From Verrucomicrobiaceae bacterium (lineage in GTDB: Bacteria > Verrucomicrobiota > Verrucomicrobiia > Verrucomicrobiales > Verrucomicrobiaceae), in NCBI GenBank assembly GCA_947466075.1, contig CANIBP010000017.1, positions 28,270-92,269 of the forward strand: a stretch of 64,000 bases of DNA, in the 5' to 3' direction. The translations under genes and the position numbers were made by a program. Positions within the stretch are counted from its first letter, which is position 1; each line of letters opens with the position of its first letter. The notes beneath the pieces are model-generated. The model searched no databases. It saw only the letters and a list, made by a program, of their open reading frames with translations, and was not told where the DNA came from. This document shows, piece after piece, positions 33,680 through 41,650 of this stretch.

Positions 33680-34858
33680 ATGAAGACCCACCACCTCATC
33701 GCCTACCTTGCCACGATCCTCGTGGCCCCATTGCTCACGCTCGCGGCATCAGGCGACTACCTCATTGACGAAGACGGGGCCGCCGGACCGCTGCCGGCGA
33801 GTTTGGAGTTTCATCATGGTGCGTGGAAGTTCGGCGAGGGGGCGATGATCGGGGAGCAGGTGCCGACGGAGAATCATATGGCGACGATCAAGGCGCTGAT
33901 GGCTTTTGATCAGATGAAGGTGGCGTGGAAGATGAAGTTCTCGGTGCCGAAGCAGCGCTTCCTCTTTGTGGCCTGGCCGGCGGAGTCGAGCGGGCATGCG
34001 ATGGATTTCAACTATGTGCCTGACACGGGCGAGATGTCGCTGGTGCGGCCGAAGTCGAAGGAGAAAGATAGCGCGGTGCTGGCGAAGGGGAAGATCGCCA
34101 GGCTGGACATCGAGTGGCATGAACTGACCTGCATCCATGACGGCGCGAACTTCACGCTGACGATTGATGGCGTGACGATCACGGCGGCGGACGAGTCGTT
34201 CAACCGGCCGATGGGGCCGTTTTACCTCAACGGCGGCGGCTTCAATGGCGCGAAGTTCCTGGTGAAGGATCTGAAGGTGAGCGCCCTGCCTGGATCGCCT
34301 ACAACACGCAAGTTGCTGCCACCCACACCGCCGAAGACGGCTACTGCGTTAAAGCCGCTGCCGCCATCTCGCACGTATCACGCGGCGCCGGAGGATCGCG
34401 TGCTCGCCGAGTTCGAAGGCGAGGGCTTTGGTGACTGGACGACGAGCGGCGATGCCTACGGCAGCGGGCCGCAAGAGCTGAAGGACTGCAAGAACCGGCC
34501 TGCGCGTGCCATCGGCGCTCGTCTGGCGAACTCGTTTCGCCCGAACGACAAGCCCACCGGCACGCTGACCTCGCCAGCGTTCACGATTGATCGCAAGCAT
34601 CTGCATTTCCTCATCGGCGGCGGACCGCATGAGGGGCAGACCTGCCTCAACCTCATTATTGAAGGCAAGGCCGTGCGCAGTGCCACCGGCTGCGGCAGGA
34701 AGGATGACAAGCAGGCCGAGATCATGCTGTGGGAGTCGTGGGATGTGAGCGAGTTCCAAGGCAAAAGCGCGACCCTGCAAGCGGTGGACAGTCACAGCGG
34801 CGGCTGGGGTCACATCCAGGTGGATCAGCCGGTGCTTTCGAATGCGGCGCTGGAGTAA
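33680..34858 (+). CDS. Secreted two-domain jelly-roll protein
   Basis: A 392-residue exported protein with signal peptide M-K-T-H-H-L-I-A-Y-L-A-T-I-L-V-A-P-L. The first half (about 25-205) is a concanavalin-like/DUF1080-type sandwich with F-T-L-T-I-D-G-V-T-I-T. The second half (about 235-390) has V-L-A-E-F-E-G-E-G-F-G-D-W, G-T-L-T-S-P-A-F-T-I, L-H-F-L-I-G-G-G and Q-A-V-D-S-H-S-G-G-W-G-H-I-Q-V-D-Q. This resembles the accessory beta-sandwich preceding GH32-like propellers. No catalytic domain is obvious, so binding to a polysaccharide is the likeliest role. A proline-rich linker joins the halves. Confidence 0.75.
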   Translation: MKTHHLIAYLATILVAPLLTLAASGDYLIDEDGAAGPLPASLEFHHGAWKFGEGAMIGEQVPTENHMATIKALMAFDQMKVAWKMKFSVPKQRFLFVAWPAESSGHAMDFNYVPDTGEMSLVRPKSKEKDSAVLAKGKIARLDIEWHELTCIHDGANFTLTIDGVTITAADESFNRPMGPFYLNGGGFNGAKFLVKDLKVSALPGSPTTRKLLPPTPPKTATALKPLPPSRTYHAAPEDRVLAEFEGEGFGDWTTSGDAYGSGPQELKDCKNRPARAIGARLANSFRPNDKPTGTLTSPAFTIDRKHLHFLIGGGPHEGQTCLNLIIEGKAVRSATGCGRKDDKQAEIMLWESWDVSEFQGKSATLQAVDSHSGGWGHIQVDQPVLSNAALE

Positions 34859-34957
34859 GCACTCGTTCTCGGCCATCACCTCGCGGTAAGAACACGACGA
34901 TGGCCGCAAGGCGGTTGGATAATCGCCGTTGATCTCAGCCTCACTCTTCAAACAACC

Positions 34958-35590
34958 ATGAATCGCCTCCACCTCGCTGCTTTCCTTTTCACCACGGTCT
35001 TGCTCACTTCCCAGTCGTATGCTGCCGACGACTTGAAGAAAGTTGCTGCCGCCATCGACGGTTACCGCTTCGAGTTCCCCTGCAAAGACCCGATGCCGGA
35101 GAACCCGAAGCCGGGTGCAGACGGCATCTCGGCCCGCATGACGGACGATCCGAAGACGAATGACAAATTCACCGACGTGAAGAAGTTCGGCGGCGAAACG
35201 GGCAAGCGTTACAAGGCCACGCTCCGCGTGCGTGGCGTGGTAGAGCCGATGATGTACAAGGACGGCCAGCAAGTCGGCGAGCGTTTCTACATCGGCGGTG
35301 TGCCGAACAACAAAACCTACAACATCTACCAGCTCACAGTCTCGTCGCCTGCGCAGCACTTTTTCTTCAACCGCGACGACAAAGTCGGCCACCGCATCTT
35401 CACCATCGACTACACCGCGACCATCGAGATCGAAGGCGGTGCCACACTGACCTTCCACGGCGACGGTCAGAACGGCCACATGATCACCAACTTCTCCAAG
35501 CTCGTCGTGCCCGAGATGGCCCCAGCGCCGCAGCCCTACAACGGTCAGTTCATCCAGCTCGATGTGACCGATGTGGCGGAGGTGAAGTAA
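34958..35590 (+). CDS. Secreted protein of unknown function
   Basis: A 210-residue protein with a signal peptide ending S-Q-S-Y-A-A-D. The mature part is rich in beta-strand-like alternation (Y-R-F-E-F-P-C-K-D-P, R-Y-K-A-T-L-R-V-R-G-V-V-E-P, H-R-I-F-T-I-D-Y-T-A-T-I-E-I) and ends with a G-Q-F-I-Q-L-D-V segment. I recall similar small secreted PVC proteins near LamG/DUF1080 genes but cannot name a family. It may be a glycan-binding or periplasmic structural protein. It stands 99 bp after the two-domain jelly-roll gene. Confidence 0.65.
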   Translation: MNRLHLAAFLFTTVLLTSQSYAADDLKKVAAAIDGYRFEFPCKDPMPENPKPGADGISARMTDDPKTNDKFTDVKKFGGETGKRYKATLRVRGVVEPMMYKDGQQVGERFYIGGVPNNKTYNIYQLTVSSPAQHFFFNRDDKVGHRIFTIDYTATIEIEGGATLTFHGDGQNGHMITNFSKLVVPEMAPAPQPYNGQFIQLDVTDVAEVK

Positions 35591-35658
35591 GGCGGGCTTC
35601 TTCTGGCTTCCCTTCATTCCCAGTTGCCTGCCGAGGGTGAACCGCTAGCCTCGGGCGC

Positions 35659-36087
35659 ATGGAACGTCTTTTCTGCCAGATCTGTCTCGGGATTGCGCTG
35701 CTGTTCACGCTCACTGGGTGTGATCCGCATTGGGGCATGCCGGTTCGGGGTTTTGGTTATCCCGGTGGCCTAGCTGCTTTCGCACCTCGGGCGGGTGGTG
35801 CAGTGAACTTCACCTACTACCCGCGCTTCGAGGCCTACTACCACCACTCCTCGCAGCAGTTCTATTATCCCAATGGCAAGAAGTGGGAGACGCAGCCGAC
35901 CTTGCCCGGTGCCACGCCGCAGGAGATCCGCCGCTCGCCGGGCGTGCCGTTTCAGTTTGCCGATCATCCGTCGAACTATCATCCGCAGGTCAAGCAGGCC
36001 TTCCCGCCCAGTTGGACACCGTCCTCACGTCGTTCTGAGGAAGGCTACGAGTGGGGGCGCAGCGGCTGGGATTTGGATCGTCGGTAA
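35659..36087 (+). CDS. Small lipoprotein
   Basis: A 142-residue protein with a lipobox L-T-G-C at residues 18-21 after a hydrophobic N-terminus, so it is predicted to be anchored in a membrane by a lipidated Cys. The mature part is rich in Tyr, Pro and Trp (Y-Y-P-R-F-E-A-Y-Y-H-H, F-Y-Y-P-N-G-K-K-W) and has no recognised domain. It ends 23 bp before the nucleoside transporter gene and may be cotranscribed with it. Confidence 0.7.
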   Translation: MERLFCQICLGIALLFTLTGCDPHWGMPVRGFGYPGGLAAFAPRAGGAVNFTYYPRFEAYYHHSSQQFYYPNGKKWETQPTLPGATPQEIRRSPGVPFQFADHPSNYHPQVKQAFPPSWTPSSRRSEEGYEWGRSGWDLDRR

Positions 36088-36110
36088 ACTCTCACTGCAC
36101 ACCTCTCCCC

Positions 36111-37352
36111 ATGGAACGTCTCATCTGTCTTCTTGGTCTTGTGGTGTTTGTGGCACTGGCCTGGGCCATGTCATCGAACCGGAAATTGTTTCCGTGGCGC
36201 ACGGTGTTTGCAGGGCTGGGGCTGCAACTGGTCTTTGGTGCGCTTATTCTGCGCACGAACAGCGGGAAGACCTTCTTCGTGTTTCTCGACAAGGCGTTCC
36301 GCAAGTTGCTGAGCTTCGCGGATGAAGGCGTCGGCTTGGTGTTTGGCCCGTTGGCGGACAAAAGCGTCTTGTCCGCGAGCTTTGGCCCGAATCACGCCTT
36401 CGTCTTCGCGCTGACGATCACCGGCAGCATCATTCTAGTCTCCGCGTTGTCCTCACTGCTCTACCATTACGGTGTGCTGCAGCTCATCGTCAAAAGCGCG
36501 GCCTGGGTGATGCGCCGCCTCATGCACACCAGCGGCAGCGAAACGCTGGCTGCCGCCGCCAACATCTTCATGGGACAAACCGAAGCCCCACTCGTCATCA
36601 AGCCCTACCTCGCCCGCATGACGCGCAGTGAACTGATGTGCCTGATGGTCGGAGGCATGGCGACCATCGCTGGCGGCGTGCTGGCGGCCTATGTGTCCTT
36701 CGGTATCTCTGCCGGACATTTGCTCACCGCTTCAGTGATGAGTGCCCCAGCGGCAATGATGATGGCCAAAATTCTCCTGCCCGAGACCGAGGTGAGCGAA
36801 ACCGCGCATGGTGCGCACAAGCCCATCGAACGCGAGACCGCCAATGGCATTGACGCGCTCTGCCATGGCGCGAGCGATGGCATGAAGCTCGCCATCAACG
36901 TCATGGCCATGCTCATCGCCTTCGTCGCCGTCGTAGCGCTGGCAAATTACCTGCTCTCCCTCGGCCTGCGTGCCTTTGGTCAAAGTGTGCCGCAGCCCTT
37001 GCAACTCGTGCTCGGCTGGCTCAATGCGCCCTGTGCCTGGCTCATGGGCGTGCCGTGGCAGGATTGTGGTAAAGTGGGCGAACTGCTCGGCGAACGCATC
37101 GTGCTGAACGAATTCCTCGCCTACCTCCATCTCAGCCAGCAAACGGCCGCCATCTCGCCTCGCAGCGCGGAGATCACCACCTACGCGTTGTGCGGTTTCG
37201 CCAACTTCGCCAGCATCGCCATTCAGATCGGCGGTATCGGGGCGCTGGTGCCACAACGCCGAGCTGAACTGGCCCAACTCGGCCTTAAGGCCATGGTCGG
37301 CGGTTTGCTGGCCTGCTATTGCACCGCTTGTGTCGCGGGATTGCTGCTTTAA
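36111..37352 (+). CDS. NupC-type concentrative nucleoside transporter
   Basis: A 413-residue inner-membrane protein with about nine or ten hydrophobic segments. CNT-family marks are G-Q-T-E-A-P-L-V-I-K-P-Y near residue 160, M-V-G-G-M-A-T-I-A-G-G-V-L-A-A-Y near 185, and N-E-F-L-A-Y near 330, which supply the nucleoside and cation sites. It imports nucleosides with Na+ or H+. The start M-E-R-L-I-C-L-L-G-L at 36111 gives the expected first membrane segment; an upstream in-frame start would add a charged leader. It is followed 11 bp later by an ABC ATPase gene. Confidence 0.9.
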   Translation: MERLICLLGLVVFVALAWAMSSNRKLFPWRTVFAGLGLQLVFGALILRTNSGKTFFVFLDKAFRKLLSFADEGVGLVFGPLADKSVLSASFGPNHAFVFALTITGSIILVSALSSLLYHYGVLQLIVKSAAWVMRRLMHTSGSETLAAAANIFMGQTEAPLVIKPYLARMTRSELMCLMVGGMATIAGGVLAAYVSFGISAGHLLTASVMSAPAAMMMAKILLPETEVSETAHGAHKPIERETANGIDALCHGASDGMKLAINVMAMLIAFVAVVALANYLLSLGLRAFGQSVPQPLQLVLGWLNAPCAWLMGVPWQDCGKVGELLGERIVLNEFLAYLHLSQQTAAISPRSAEITTYALCGFANFASIAIQIGGIGALVPQRRAELAQLGLKAMVGGLLACYCTACVAGLLL

Positions 37353-37363
37353 AGAGTGCAGGC

Positions 37364-38035
37364 ATGTCCGACCTCAGCGGCCTCAACGTTACCGACCTCC
37401 ACTTCGCCTATTCTGGCGAAGGTTTTCGTGTGCAGGTGCCGCGTCTCGACGTGAGTGGTGGCAAGGCACTGGCACTGGCCGGACCCAGCGGGGCAGGGAA
37501 GTCCACGCTGCTGCGCTTGTTCACTGGTCTGCTGACGCCCAACGCGGGAAAAATCTGTCTAGGTTCAACGCAGATCGATTTACTCAACCACGAACAACGC
37601 CGTGCCTTCCGCCTAAAACACATCGGTCTCGTGTTTCAGGACTTCGCGTTGCTCGATTACCTCACCGTCATCGAGAACATCCTTCTACCGCATCAATTTC
37701 GCGATGGGAGCGCAGACACTCCTGTCCGCCTCAGGATGCAGGACCTCACCGAGCGTCTGCACATCGACCAATACGTCAACAAACGCGTCTCCCAGCTCTC
37801 TCAAGGCGAGCGCCAGCGCGTCGCTGTGGCACGTGCGCTGGTGCATGAGCCGCAGTTTGTTTTCGCCGATGAACCTACCGCCTCGCTCGATCCGGCACGC
37901 GGACGCATTGTGGTCGACATGCTGCTGGAAGATGCGCGCAAGCGTGGTGCCTGCCTCGTCATGGTGACGCACGATCCGAATCTGCTGCCGATGTTTGATC
38001 AAACCGTGCGCATGGAGGACTTCGCCACCGCATGA
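37364..38035 (+). CDS. ABC transporter ATP-binding protein
   Basis: A 223-residue ATPase of the MacB/LolD/FtsE-like class. Walker A is G-P-S-G-A-G-K-S-T, the Q-loop region is V-F-Q-D-F-A-L-L-D-Y-L-T, the signature is L-S-Q-G-E-R-Q-R and Walker B is F-V-F-A-D-E-P-T-A-S-L-D; the switch His is in M-V-T-H-D-P. It powers the permease encoded immediately downstream (4-bp overlap). The substrate is unknown; FtsX-type permeases usually move lipoproteins, peptides or lipids, or act as mechanotransmitters. Confidence 0.92.
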   Translation: MSDLSGLNVTDLHFAYSGEGFRVQVPRLDVSGGKALALAGPSGAGKSTLLRLFTGLLTPNAGKICLGSTQIDLLNHEQRRAFRLKHIGLVFQDFALLDYLTVIENILLPHQFRDGSADTPVRLRMQDLTERLHIDQYVNKRVSQLSQGERQRVAVARALVHEPQFVFADEPTASLDPARGRIVVDMLLEDARKRGACLVMVTHDPNLLPMFDQTVRMEDFATA

Positions 38036-39198
38036 GCGCCGCCTTCCATCTCGCGGCGCGTTATGTGCTGCGGCATCGCATTCAAAGCGCCCTGCTCGCA
38101 GGGGCACTAGGCCTCGTCTTTGCACTGCCGCTGTGTTTGCGTGTTTTGATCGAGCATGCGCAGCAGGAACTCCGCGCCCGTGCCGCCGCTACGCCGCAAA
38201 TCGTTGGCACACGTGGCAGTGCGCTGGATTTGATGATGACCGCGCTCTATTTCAAACGCGAAAACCTCACGCCGCTGCCATTCGACGCCTTGGCGGAACT
38301 AAGACGCACGAAATCAGCCTCCGCCATTCCGCTGCACCTCCGCTATCAAGCCCAGGGAGCACCGATCGTCGGCACCGAACTCGAATATTTCACCTTTCGC
38401 GGCCTCAAGCTCGCCGCTGGCAAACAACTCAGCCGCTTGGGCGATTGTGTTCTCGGTGCCAGCGTCGCCAAGCAGCGCAACCTTCAGCCCGGTGGCCATG
38501 TGTTTTCTTCTCCTGAGCAAGCCTTCGACATGGCGGGTGTCTATCCTTTGAAAATGCACATCAGCGGAGTCCTAGCTCCGAATGGCACACCGGATGACGA
38601 AGCGATCTTTGTTGATCTGAAGACCACCTGGCTCATCGAAGGTCGCTCGCATGGCCACGATGATTTGAAGAAGGATGACTCAGTGATCCTGAAGAAGGAA
38701 GACGGCAATATCGTGGGTAATGCCGCTGTGCGCATGTTCAATGAGGTCACTGACACGAACCTCGCCTCGTTTCATTTCCACGGGGACATCGCGACCTATC
38801 CCATCAGCGCCGTGATCGTGCTGCCCAACGATGCGAAGGCCGAAGCACTGCTCGCCGGGCAGTTTGCCCGCTCCAAGGACAAGCAACTCATTCGTCCACG
38901 CGATGAAATGGAGTCGCTGCTTGCTCAGCTCGTGCGTCTCGAAGGCTTCGCGGCTAGTGCGTTGCTCCTCACTGCCACGGCAGCCTTGTTCGTCACCGCG
39001 CTCGTCTTTGCGCTCTCCTTCCGCCTACGTCAGCGCGAATTCGCCACGCTTGAAGACGTGGGCGTCTCGCGCCTTTCGCTCATCACGGTCAAAGTACTCG
39101 AAATTCTCTTCGTTGGCGTCGCCGCCATCGGTTTTGGCCTACTGCTGCTCTTGCTCGCTTCTGAAGTAGCTCCGCATTTACTGCGCTGGGCGCTCTAA
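38032..39198 (+). CDS. FtsX/MacB-type ABC permease
   Basis: A 388-residue membrane protein. One membrane segment lies at residues 20-40, followed by a large periplasmic domain (about 50-300), then two hydrophobic segments near 305-330 and 355-380. Only three hydrophobic stretches are visible, one fewer than the usual four, because the chain ends soon after the third. R-Q-R-E-F-A-T-L-E-D-V-G-V-S matches the coupling-helix region of FtsX-like permeases. It forms a complex with the preceding ATPase. Confidence 0.85.
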   Translation: MSAAFHLAARYVLRHRIQSALLAGALGLVFALPLCLRVLIEHAQQELRARAAATPQIVGTRGSALDLMMTALYFKRENLTPLPFDALAELRRTKSASAIPLHLRYQAQGAPIVGTELEYFTFRGLKLAAGKQLSRLGDCVLGASVAKQRNLQPGGHVFSSPEQAFDMAGVYPLKMHISGVLAPNGTPDDEAIFVDLKTTWLIEGRSHGHDDLKKDDSVILKKEDGNIVGNAAVRMFNEVTDTNLASFHFHGDIATYPISAVIVLPNDAKAEALLAGQFARSKDKQLIRPRDEMESLLAQLVRLEGFAASALLLTATAALFVTALVFALSFRLRQREFATLEDVGVSRLSLITVKVLEILFVGVAAIGFGLLLLLLASEVAPHLLRWAL

Positions 39199-39208
39199 CT
39201 CTTTTTTC

Positions 39209-40273
39209 ATGTCCGACACTCTCGACGCTCTCATTTACGCCCTGGATGTTAACCCCGACATCAGCACCGAAGGCCGTGTGCTCTTTCTGCGTGCGCAGGA
39301 GCATCCTGCCCTCGAACACTTTGCCGGACGCCTCGTGTGTCAGCAAACGTGGAAACCACGTGCCAAGGAACTCGAAGCCGCCGGTTATCGTGTCGAACGC
39401 GAAGTCCATGGCTTGTTTGATCTCGTGCTCGTGTTGCCCGACCCGCAACGCGACCTCATGGTGGGCGATCTCGCCCGTGCTCACGATCATCTGGCACCCG
39501 GCGGCCTCCTGATGGCCGCACAGCACAACGATGCTGGCAGCAAGCGCTGTGAGCAGTATCTGCGCGAAGTGGCGGGTGGTGCGGAATCGCTCTCCAAGCA
39601 TCACAGCCGCGTGTTCTGGGCCACCAAAGACGAAACGAAGCCTTGGAAGGCCGATTTGCTCGAACGCTGGCGTCAGGGAACTGCCATGCGCCGCATTCTC
39701 GACGGCCGATTCTGGTCACGGCCCGGTTTGTTCAGCTGGGATCGCATCGACGGCGGCTCCGCTTTGCTCGCGCAGCATCTTCCACTGACTTTGGCCGGCA
39801 ATGTGGCCGATCTTGGCTGCGGCTGGGGTTTCCTGAGTGATCACATGCTGCGCAACTGTCATGACATTGACTCACTCGATATCTACGACGCCGACGGCGA
39901 CAGTTTTGAGTGTGCGCGGCGCAACCTCGGCATCATTCCCACCCGTGTGAAGGCGAAGCCACGCTGGCATGATGTCACCAGTGGACTGGAGCGCGTTCAA
40001 TACGACGCCATCGTGATGAACCCGCCCTTTCACGAAGGCAAGGACGCCGATCCGCTCATCGGTATGAAGTTCATCGCTGCTGCCGCCCAGGCTCTTCGTC
40101 CCGACGGCCAGCTCTGGCTCGTCGCCAACCGGCAGTTGCCATACGAGAACCTGCTGACCGAAACTTTTGCCAGTGTCGAGAAGATCGTCGAGACTGGTGG
40201 CTTCAAGGTTTTGCAGGCGAAAAACCCCATCGTGAAGCCGGTCTTCCAGCGTCGCGGCAAGCGCCGTCGTTGA
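39209..40273 (+). CDS. RsmC/RlmG-like rRNA guanine-N2 methyltransferase
   Basis: A 354-residue SAM-dependent methyltransferase with the duplicated-domain layout of RsmC. The N-terminal half is a degenerate methyltransferase-like domain. The C-terminal half has motif I A-D-L-G-C-G-W-G near residue 200 and the catalytic motif IV M-N-P-P-F-H-E-G near residue 272. The N-P-P-F motif fits methylation of a guanine exocyclic amine, as in 16S G1207 (RsmC) or 23S G1835 (RlmG); which one is not certain from sequence. It is the last gene before tRNA-Tyr. Confidence 0.85.
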   Translation: MSDTLDALIYALDVNPDISTEGRVLFLRAQEHPALEHFAGRLVCQQTWKPRAKELEAAGYRVEREVHGLFDLVLVLPDPQRDLMVGDLARAHDHLAPGGLLMAAQHNDAGSKRCEQYLREVAGGAESLSKHHSRVFWATKDETKPWKADLLERWRQGTAMRRILDGRFWSRPGLFSWDRIDGGSALLAQHLPLTLAGNVADLGCGWGFLSDHMLRNCHDIDSLDIYDADGDSFECARRNLGIIPTRVKAKPRWHDVTSGLERVQYDAIVMNPPFHEGKDADPLIGMKFIAAAAQALRPDGQLWLVANRQLPYENLLTETFASVEKIVETGGFKVLQAKNPIVKPVFQRRGKRRR

Positions 40274-40311
40274 GTCTGGAACAGAGAATGTAAATCCTAG
40301 GAACAAAGCGT

Positions 40312-40339
40312 TTGCAAACACCTCTCCCAACTCCATAAT
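40312..40339 (+). promoter_or_regulatory. Predicted sigma-70-type promoter of tRNA-Tyr
   Basis: TTGCAA at 40312-40317 and CATAAT at 40334-40339 are separated by 16 bp, ending 25 bp before the tRNA. The match to the -35/-10 consensus is good, and its position before a stable RNA supports it. Confidence 0.55.
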
Positions 40340-40364
40340 CGCGGCCCTTCCGCAAGGAAGGAAT

Positions 40365-40450
40365 GGGTAGGTGCCCGAGCGGTTAAAGGGGGCAGACTGT
40401 AAATCTGCTGGCTTACGCCTACGCTGGTTCGAACCCAGCCCTACCCACCA
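40365..40450 (+). tRNA. tRNA-Tyr (anticodon GTA)
   Basis: A class II tRNA with a long variable arm. The acceptor stem GGGTAGG (40365-40371) pairs with CCTACCC (40440-40446); the anticodon stem GCAGA/TCTGC closes the loop CTGTAAA with GTA at 40399-40401; the T-arm contains GGTTCGAACC. The discriminator A and CCA (40448-40450) are encoded in the DNA. It marks the left border of an accessory gene block and is a plausible integration site. Confidence 0.95.
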
Positions 40451-40477
40451 TCTTCAATCTGAGTAAGTTACGAAGAA

Positions 40478-40509
40478 AAGCCCCACCCAAAAGGTGGGGC
40501 TTCTTTTTT
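40478..40509 (+). terminator. Intrinsic terminator after tRNA-Tyr
   Basis: AAGCCCCACC (40478-40487) pairs with GGTGGGGCTT (40493-40502) across a CAAAA loop, followed by C and six T. It is a strong rho-independent terminator 28 bp past the tRNA. Confidence 0.93.
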
Positions 40510-40711
40510 GGGTGTGCTCAAAATGTGCTCACTTTTGGGCCAGGGCTGGTTTGCTTGCGCATCACCCAAAGGTGGAAACTGGAAACTGCTGTCACACCGT
40601 CACTTGAGGTTGTCACCTCTGGAGGTCTTGGCCTCTGCAATTCCCCCTGCATCCGCGTTATAGATACTTGAGCGACCAGGGGCTTATCCTTGGTTGTCTC
40701 ATTTACCCACC

Positions 40712-40924
40712 ATGCCACGGCGAACGCATTATTCGCCCTGCATCGACCGGGTCATCATCTGTGCGTTGTATCATGAAGGCCGGCGGTTACGTCGTCCCAT
40801 GACTACGCTGGTCAACGATCTCCTTACCTCCTGTCTGCGTGACACGGAGGGTTGGAGCATCGCCGCCAAGCAGTTGAGCGTCCCGGCGCAGGGCCGCACT
40901 CAAGAGGCTGGCACCAACGGCTAG
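40712..40924 (+). CDS. Small basic protein of unknown function
   Basis: A 70-residue protein starting M-P-R-R-T-H-Y-S-P-C-I-D-R. It has an Arg-rich central part (H-E-G-R-R-L-R-R-P-M-T) followed by a probable helix (T-L-V-N-D-L-L-T-S-C-L). This arrangement would suit a small DNA-binding regulator, but no defined motif is visible. It is the first gene after tRNA-Tyr and its terminator, and is itself followed by a terminator, so may be separately transcribed. The preceding 200 bp hold no convincing gene. Confidence 0.5.
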   Translation: MPRRTHYSPCIDRVIICALYHEGRRLRRPMTTLVNDLLTSCLRDTEGWSIAAKQLSVPAQGRTQEAGTNG

Positions 40925-40959
40925 CCGCACCACGCTGCCACGGCATTCCCGTCTCCATC

Positions 40960-40994
40960 ACACCCGGTCTCTCGCAGGAGGGGCCGGGTGTTTT
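40960..40994 (+). terminator. Intrinsic terminator after the small basic protein gene
   Basis: ACACCCGG (40960-40967) pairs with CCGGGTGT (40984-40991), followed by TTTTGTT. It stands 35 bp after the stop codon. Confidence 0.75.
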
Positions 40995-41077
40995 GTTGGC
41001 GGGCGTCTCGTGGCGGCTGCTTCACCACCGCAATCCACCACTACTCAAACACACACCCTCCAAGGAGACACACCATC

Positions 41078-41650
41078 ATGGCTATCAAACTCAGCGCCAA
41101 CTACAGCAAAAAACTCGGGCTGCCCCAGTACAGCAGCCACAGCTTCAGCGCCTCGGTCGAAGTCGAACTCAGCGACATCACCCAGGCCGAAGCGGAAGTG
41201 CAGAAGCTTTACCAACTTCTCCAGCACTCGGTCGATCAGGAAATCCAGCACCCCGGGTTCATTCCAGGCTCCAACGGCAGCAACAACGGCAACAGCAATG
41301 GTCGCGCACAACCACAACATACCAATGGCAACGGTCGCAGTTACCCGCTGCCACCTAACGGCCGCTCCAGCCATGGTTCCAATGGTCACCCGCAGCCCCG
41401 TACTACAGGTGATGCCTGGAACTGTACGGAAGGTCAGCGCGGCTTCATCCTGCGCATCGTCAGCGACCACAAGATGGAGAAACAGGAAGTCGAGGATCTG
41501 TCAGAACAGCTCTTCGGCACTGGCGTGAAGCAGCTCAACAAGATGCAGGCTTCCCAGCTCATCGACGACCTGCTGATCAAGGCCGGTAAACCTGCCACAC
41601 GGCAGACGCGCTGGCAGCCGTCAGAACCCATCAACCACCAGGCCGCATGA
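41078..41650 (+). CDS. Accessory-module protein of unknown function (nuclease partner)
   Basis: A 190-residue protein. The start M-A-I-K-L-S-A-N-Y-S-K-K-L-G-L-P-Q-Y-S-S follows AAGGAGA about 14 nt upstream. The N-terminal part (1-65) forms a compact conserved-looking domain (S-F-S-A-S-V-E-V-E-L). A low-complexity Asn/Gly/Ser/His/Pro-rich linker (about 66-110) follows, then a helical C-terminal part with E-G-Q-R-G-F-I-L-R-I-V. I recall N-terminally similar proteins in other plasmid-like contexts but know no function. Its stop overlaps the nuclease start by 4 bp, so the two products are probably made together. A DNA-binding accessory role is inference. Confidence 0.75.
   Translation: MAIKLSANYSKKLGLPQYSSHSFSASVEVELSDITQAEAEVQKLYQLLQHSVDQEIQHPGFIPGSNGSNNGNSNGRAQPQHTNGNGRSYPLPPNGRSSHGSNGHPQPRTTGDAWNCTEGQRGFILRIVSDHKMEKQEVEDLSEQLFGTGVKQLNKMQASQLIDDLLIKAGKPATRQTRWQPSEPINHQAA

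Noticed and set aside
40704..40713. TACCCACCAT repeats the tRNA-Tyr 3' end (10 bp) and could be an attachment-site copy
   Set aside because: Ten bases so close to the tRNA are too few to claim an att site, and no longer match or integrase was found.
40518..40718. Minus-strand open frame next to the tRNA, possibly an integrase relic
   Set aside because: The translated sequence has no tyrosine-recombinase motif such as R-H-x-x-H or a catalytic Tyr context.
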